Shown: positions 21,053 to 21,053 of the stretch, piece after piece
Layout of the letters: every line of letters begins with the position of its first letter
Position numbering within the stretch: position 1 is the first letter of the stretch
Virus record (IMG/VR): IMGVR_UViG_3300032046_004311
Coordinates: 1-21,053 of that record
DNA length: 21,053 nt
From: a virus
Direction: 5' to 3' (one strand)
Position numbers and translations under genes: made by a program
Notes under the pieces: generated by a model
What the model saw: the letters and a program-made list of their open reading frames with translations, nothing else
The model's database searches: none
Told to the model about the DNA's origin: nothing

Positions 21053-21053
21053 A

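Noticed and set aside
1-21053. tRNA genes, integrase/attachment site, reverse transcriptase or diversity-generating retroelement
   Set aside because: No cloverleaf-like sequences, recombinase motifs or reverse-transcriptase motifs were recognised by reading; tRNAscan-SE or HMM searches were not possible.

Overview
The window is part of a high-GC, tailed double-stranded DNA phage genome, most likely a short-tailed podovirus-type phage. The evidence is a P22-type portal, a scaffold plus HK97-like major capsid protein, a beta-propeller-like tail nozzle protein, ejection-type helical proteins, a CHAP endolysin and a large terminase, all tightly packed with overlapping stop/start codons. The host cannot be named. 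GTC/GAC-rich codons, GTG and TTG starts, Shine-Dalgarno sites and a sigma70-like promoter point to a high-GC bacterium. I see no integrase, tRNA, CRISPR array or transposon.

Layout. (1) 1-727, minus strand: two very small genes, each behind a near-identical ~120-bp promoter cassette and separated by rho-independent terminators. Each cassette has a consensus TTGACA -35 box, a 17-nt spacer and a 14-bp imperfect palindrome in the spacer that looks like an operator. (2) 806-7693, minus strand: a late operon read leftward, with scaffold, major capsid protein, a perfect 14-bp-stem hairpin, two small membrane proteins (one holin-like), a hypothetical protein, a head-tail adaptor-like protein and two large helical/low-complexity proteins typical of internal or ejection proteins. 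It ends in a strong terminator at 691-726. (3) 7694-7751: a divergent control region with a nested quasi-palindrome. (4) 7752-19904, plus strand: a late operon read rightward, with a glycine-zipper protein, portal, several beta-rich or disordered virion proteins, the nozzle-like protein, two paralogous fibre-like proteins, CHAP endolysin, a small winged-helix-like protein, a GroES-like co-chaperonin candidate, a candidate small terminase and the large terminase. (5) 19910-21053, minus strand: a convergent, coupled group of small genes ending in a RusA-type Holliday junction resolvase, probably part of the replication/recombination region.

The two divergent late operons together supply capsid, portal vertex, tail, lysis and packaging functions. 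It is unusual that portal and terminase are on the opposite strand from scaffold and capsid, and that the probable holin and the endolysin are in different operons. The most notable observations are the duplicated promoter-operator cassette at the left end and the GroES-like gene in the packaging region.
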